Source: a virus. Taken from it: DNA of 30,768 nt. Each line of letters opens with the position of its first letter. The stretch's first letter is position 1. The stretch spans positions 1-30,768 of the IMG/VR virus record IMGVR_UViG_3300021087_000054; one strand, 5' to 3'. Below the pieces are notes generated by a model. It ran no database searches and was not told the origin of the DNA. It worked only from the letters and a program-made list of their open reading frames with translations. Made by a program: the position numbers and the translations under genes. Below are positions 30,110-30,768 of this stretch, one piece after another.

Positions 30110-30768
30110 CAAATCCTCTAAATCTTAAGAACCTTGGAAATCTAAGACTCCATTCATTTTTTGTATCTTGATTCTGTGTAATTGCATCTGCTCTAACTTC
30201 TACTATTTGTCCTATAAGTTTTCCTTTTGCTTTCCAAAATTCTTCTCTATTTTCATCAGTTAAACCAGATCCTACATTCGTTTTAATAAACTTGCCATCA
30301 TCTGTGCCTTCAACAATAAGTGCTCCTAATTTACCTACATTTTTACCTGTACCTTCTTCTGTGTCAATTACTTTCAATGATACTTCAATAAATGGTTTTA
30401 ATTTTAACCAAGACGTAGTTCTTTTACACTCATATGGAGCGTCTAGGTCTTTTATCATGATACCTTCATATCCCCCGTCTACTGCCCTCTTATTAATCGC
30501 TGTGTACGTCTTTTGCCCTTCTTCTGTGTCCAAGTCAACTATTTCATGATCTAATACTTCTATAGTTGTTAGACTTGCTTTATGTTGTTCGTACCAAGCC
30601 TTAACCATTTCTGTTCTATCTTTTTGGCTTTTGTTCCAAATACCTTTTTTGAAATCTGCTAATGGAATAAAATCAAATAAATGTAGTTTGGCATCTTTAG
30701 CAGTTGCAGAACTTTTTCTATGAATTTGTTTCATTAAGTCTTGAAAGTTATCACTCATAACTTCACCA
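30090..30768 (-). CDS. ATP-dependent DNA ligase (C-terminal part; 5' end outside window)
   Basis: The frame is open past the window edge, and the visible part starts in the ligase motif III region (GEVMSDNFQDLM). Other family motifs follow: LFDFIPL (IIIa), GYEGIMIKD (IV, Lys-containing), TSWLKLKP (V), and an OB-fold part ending RFPRFLRFRGFD (VI). The nucleotidyl-accepting lysine motif I (KxDG) must lie upstream, outside the window. An ATG at 30758 is internal, not the true start. This is an ATP-dependent, phage-type ligase that seals nicks during replication and repair, like T4 gp30 in role. Confidence 0.9.
   Translation of the reverse strand, partial: GEVMSDNFQDLMKQIHRKSSATAKDAKLHLFDFIPLADFKKGIWNKSQKDRTEMVKAWYEQHKASLTTIEVLDHEIVDLDTEEGQKTYTAINKRAVDGGYEGIMIKDLDAPYECKRTTSWLKLKPFIEVSLKVIDTEEGTGKNVGKLGALIVEGTDDGKFIKTNVGSGLTDENREEFWKAKGKLIGQIVEVRADAITQNQDTKNEWSLRFPRFLRFRGFDVGEKI

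Overview
The window is a gene-dense, AT-rich stretch (about one third G+C by eye) of a tailed-phage genome of the marine T4-like myovirus type (the cyanophage/pelagiphage branch). The evidence is a T4 gp44-like clamp-loader ATPase, a phage-style ATP-dependent DNA ligase, a gp31/GroES-like co-chaperonin, very large repetitive tail-fibre proteins, an A-type Fe-S carrier beside the giant fibre, a 2OG-Fe(II) oxygenase, ThyX, and repeated T4-late-promoter-like TAAATA boxes. No photosynthesis genes, tRNAs, IS elements or CRISPR arrays were seen. The low G+C would suit a SAR11-like or low-G+C cyanobacterial host, but the sequence does not settle the host. Nearly all genes are on the minus strand; two short plus-strand genes (24539-24826 and 26281-26733) sit in the fibre-proximal region.

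Layout from left to right. (1) 1-1957, lysis: a membrane-anchored DUF1353-like protein (cut by the window edge), a small conserved protein, an overlapping o-spanin/i-spanin pair, a 43-aa zinc-ribbon peptide and an M15 peptidase (endolysin candidate). (2) 1941-3190: two unrecognised proteins that appear to share a late transcript with the peptidase. (3) 3222-7018, metabolism and replication: parvulin prolyl isomerase, SET-domain protein, a 27-aa membrane peptide, ThyX, [4Fe-4S]-type PurF, gp44 clamp loader and a 57-aa membrane protein. The ThyX-to-57-aa run lies behind the only good sigma70-like promoter found (7025-7053). (4) 7062-8644: GroES-like co-chaperonin, a Lys/Pro-rich protein, a stand-alone fragment-like relative of DNA polymerase III alpha, and a small protein. 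(5) 8644-24131, tail-fibre cluster: short fibre-like proteins with a shared N-terminal module, a 1038-aa Ig/cadherin-like protein, a subtilisin-family protease, an 861-aa beta-repeat protein, a 75-aa stand-alone module and a 2188-aa giant fibre. (6) 24124-30768: IscA-like protein, two glycosyltransferase-like proteins, another fibre protein, small unknown proteins, a CDGSH-like Cys/His protein, a 2OG-Fe(II) oxygenase and the 3' part of DNA ligase, whose 5' end lies outside the window.

How the genes may work together: early functions (DNA replication, purine and dTMP supply) appear to be driven by a host-type promoter, while virion, lysis and folding genes follow late-type TAAATA boxes. Two folding factors (GroES-like, parvulin) and possible modifying enzymes (glycosyltransferase-like proteins, SET protein, subtilase) accompany very large fibres. 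Several proteins share an Fe-S theme (IscA, Fe-S PurF, CDGSH-like). At least four late boxes lie only 7-8 nt before the start codon of genes without a Shine-Dalgarno, which predicts leaderless late mRNAs.
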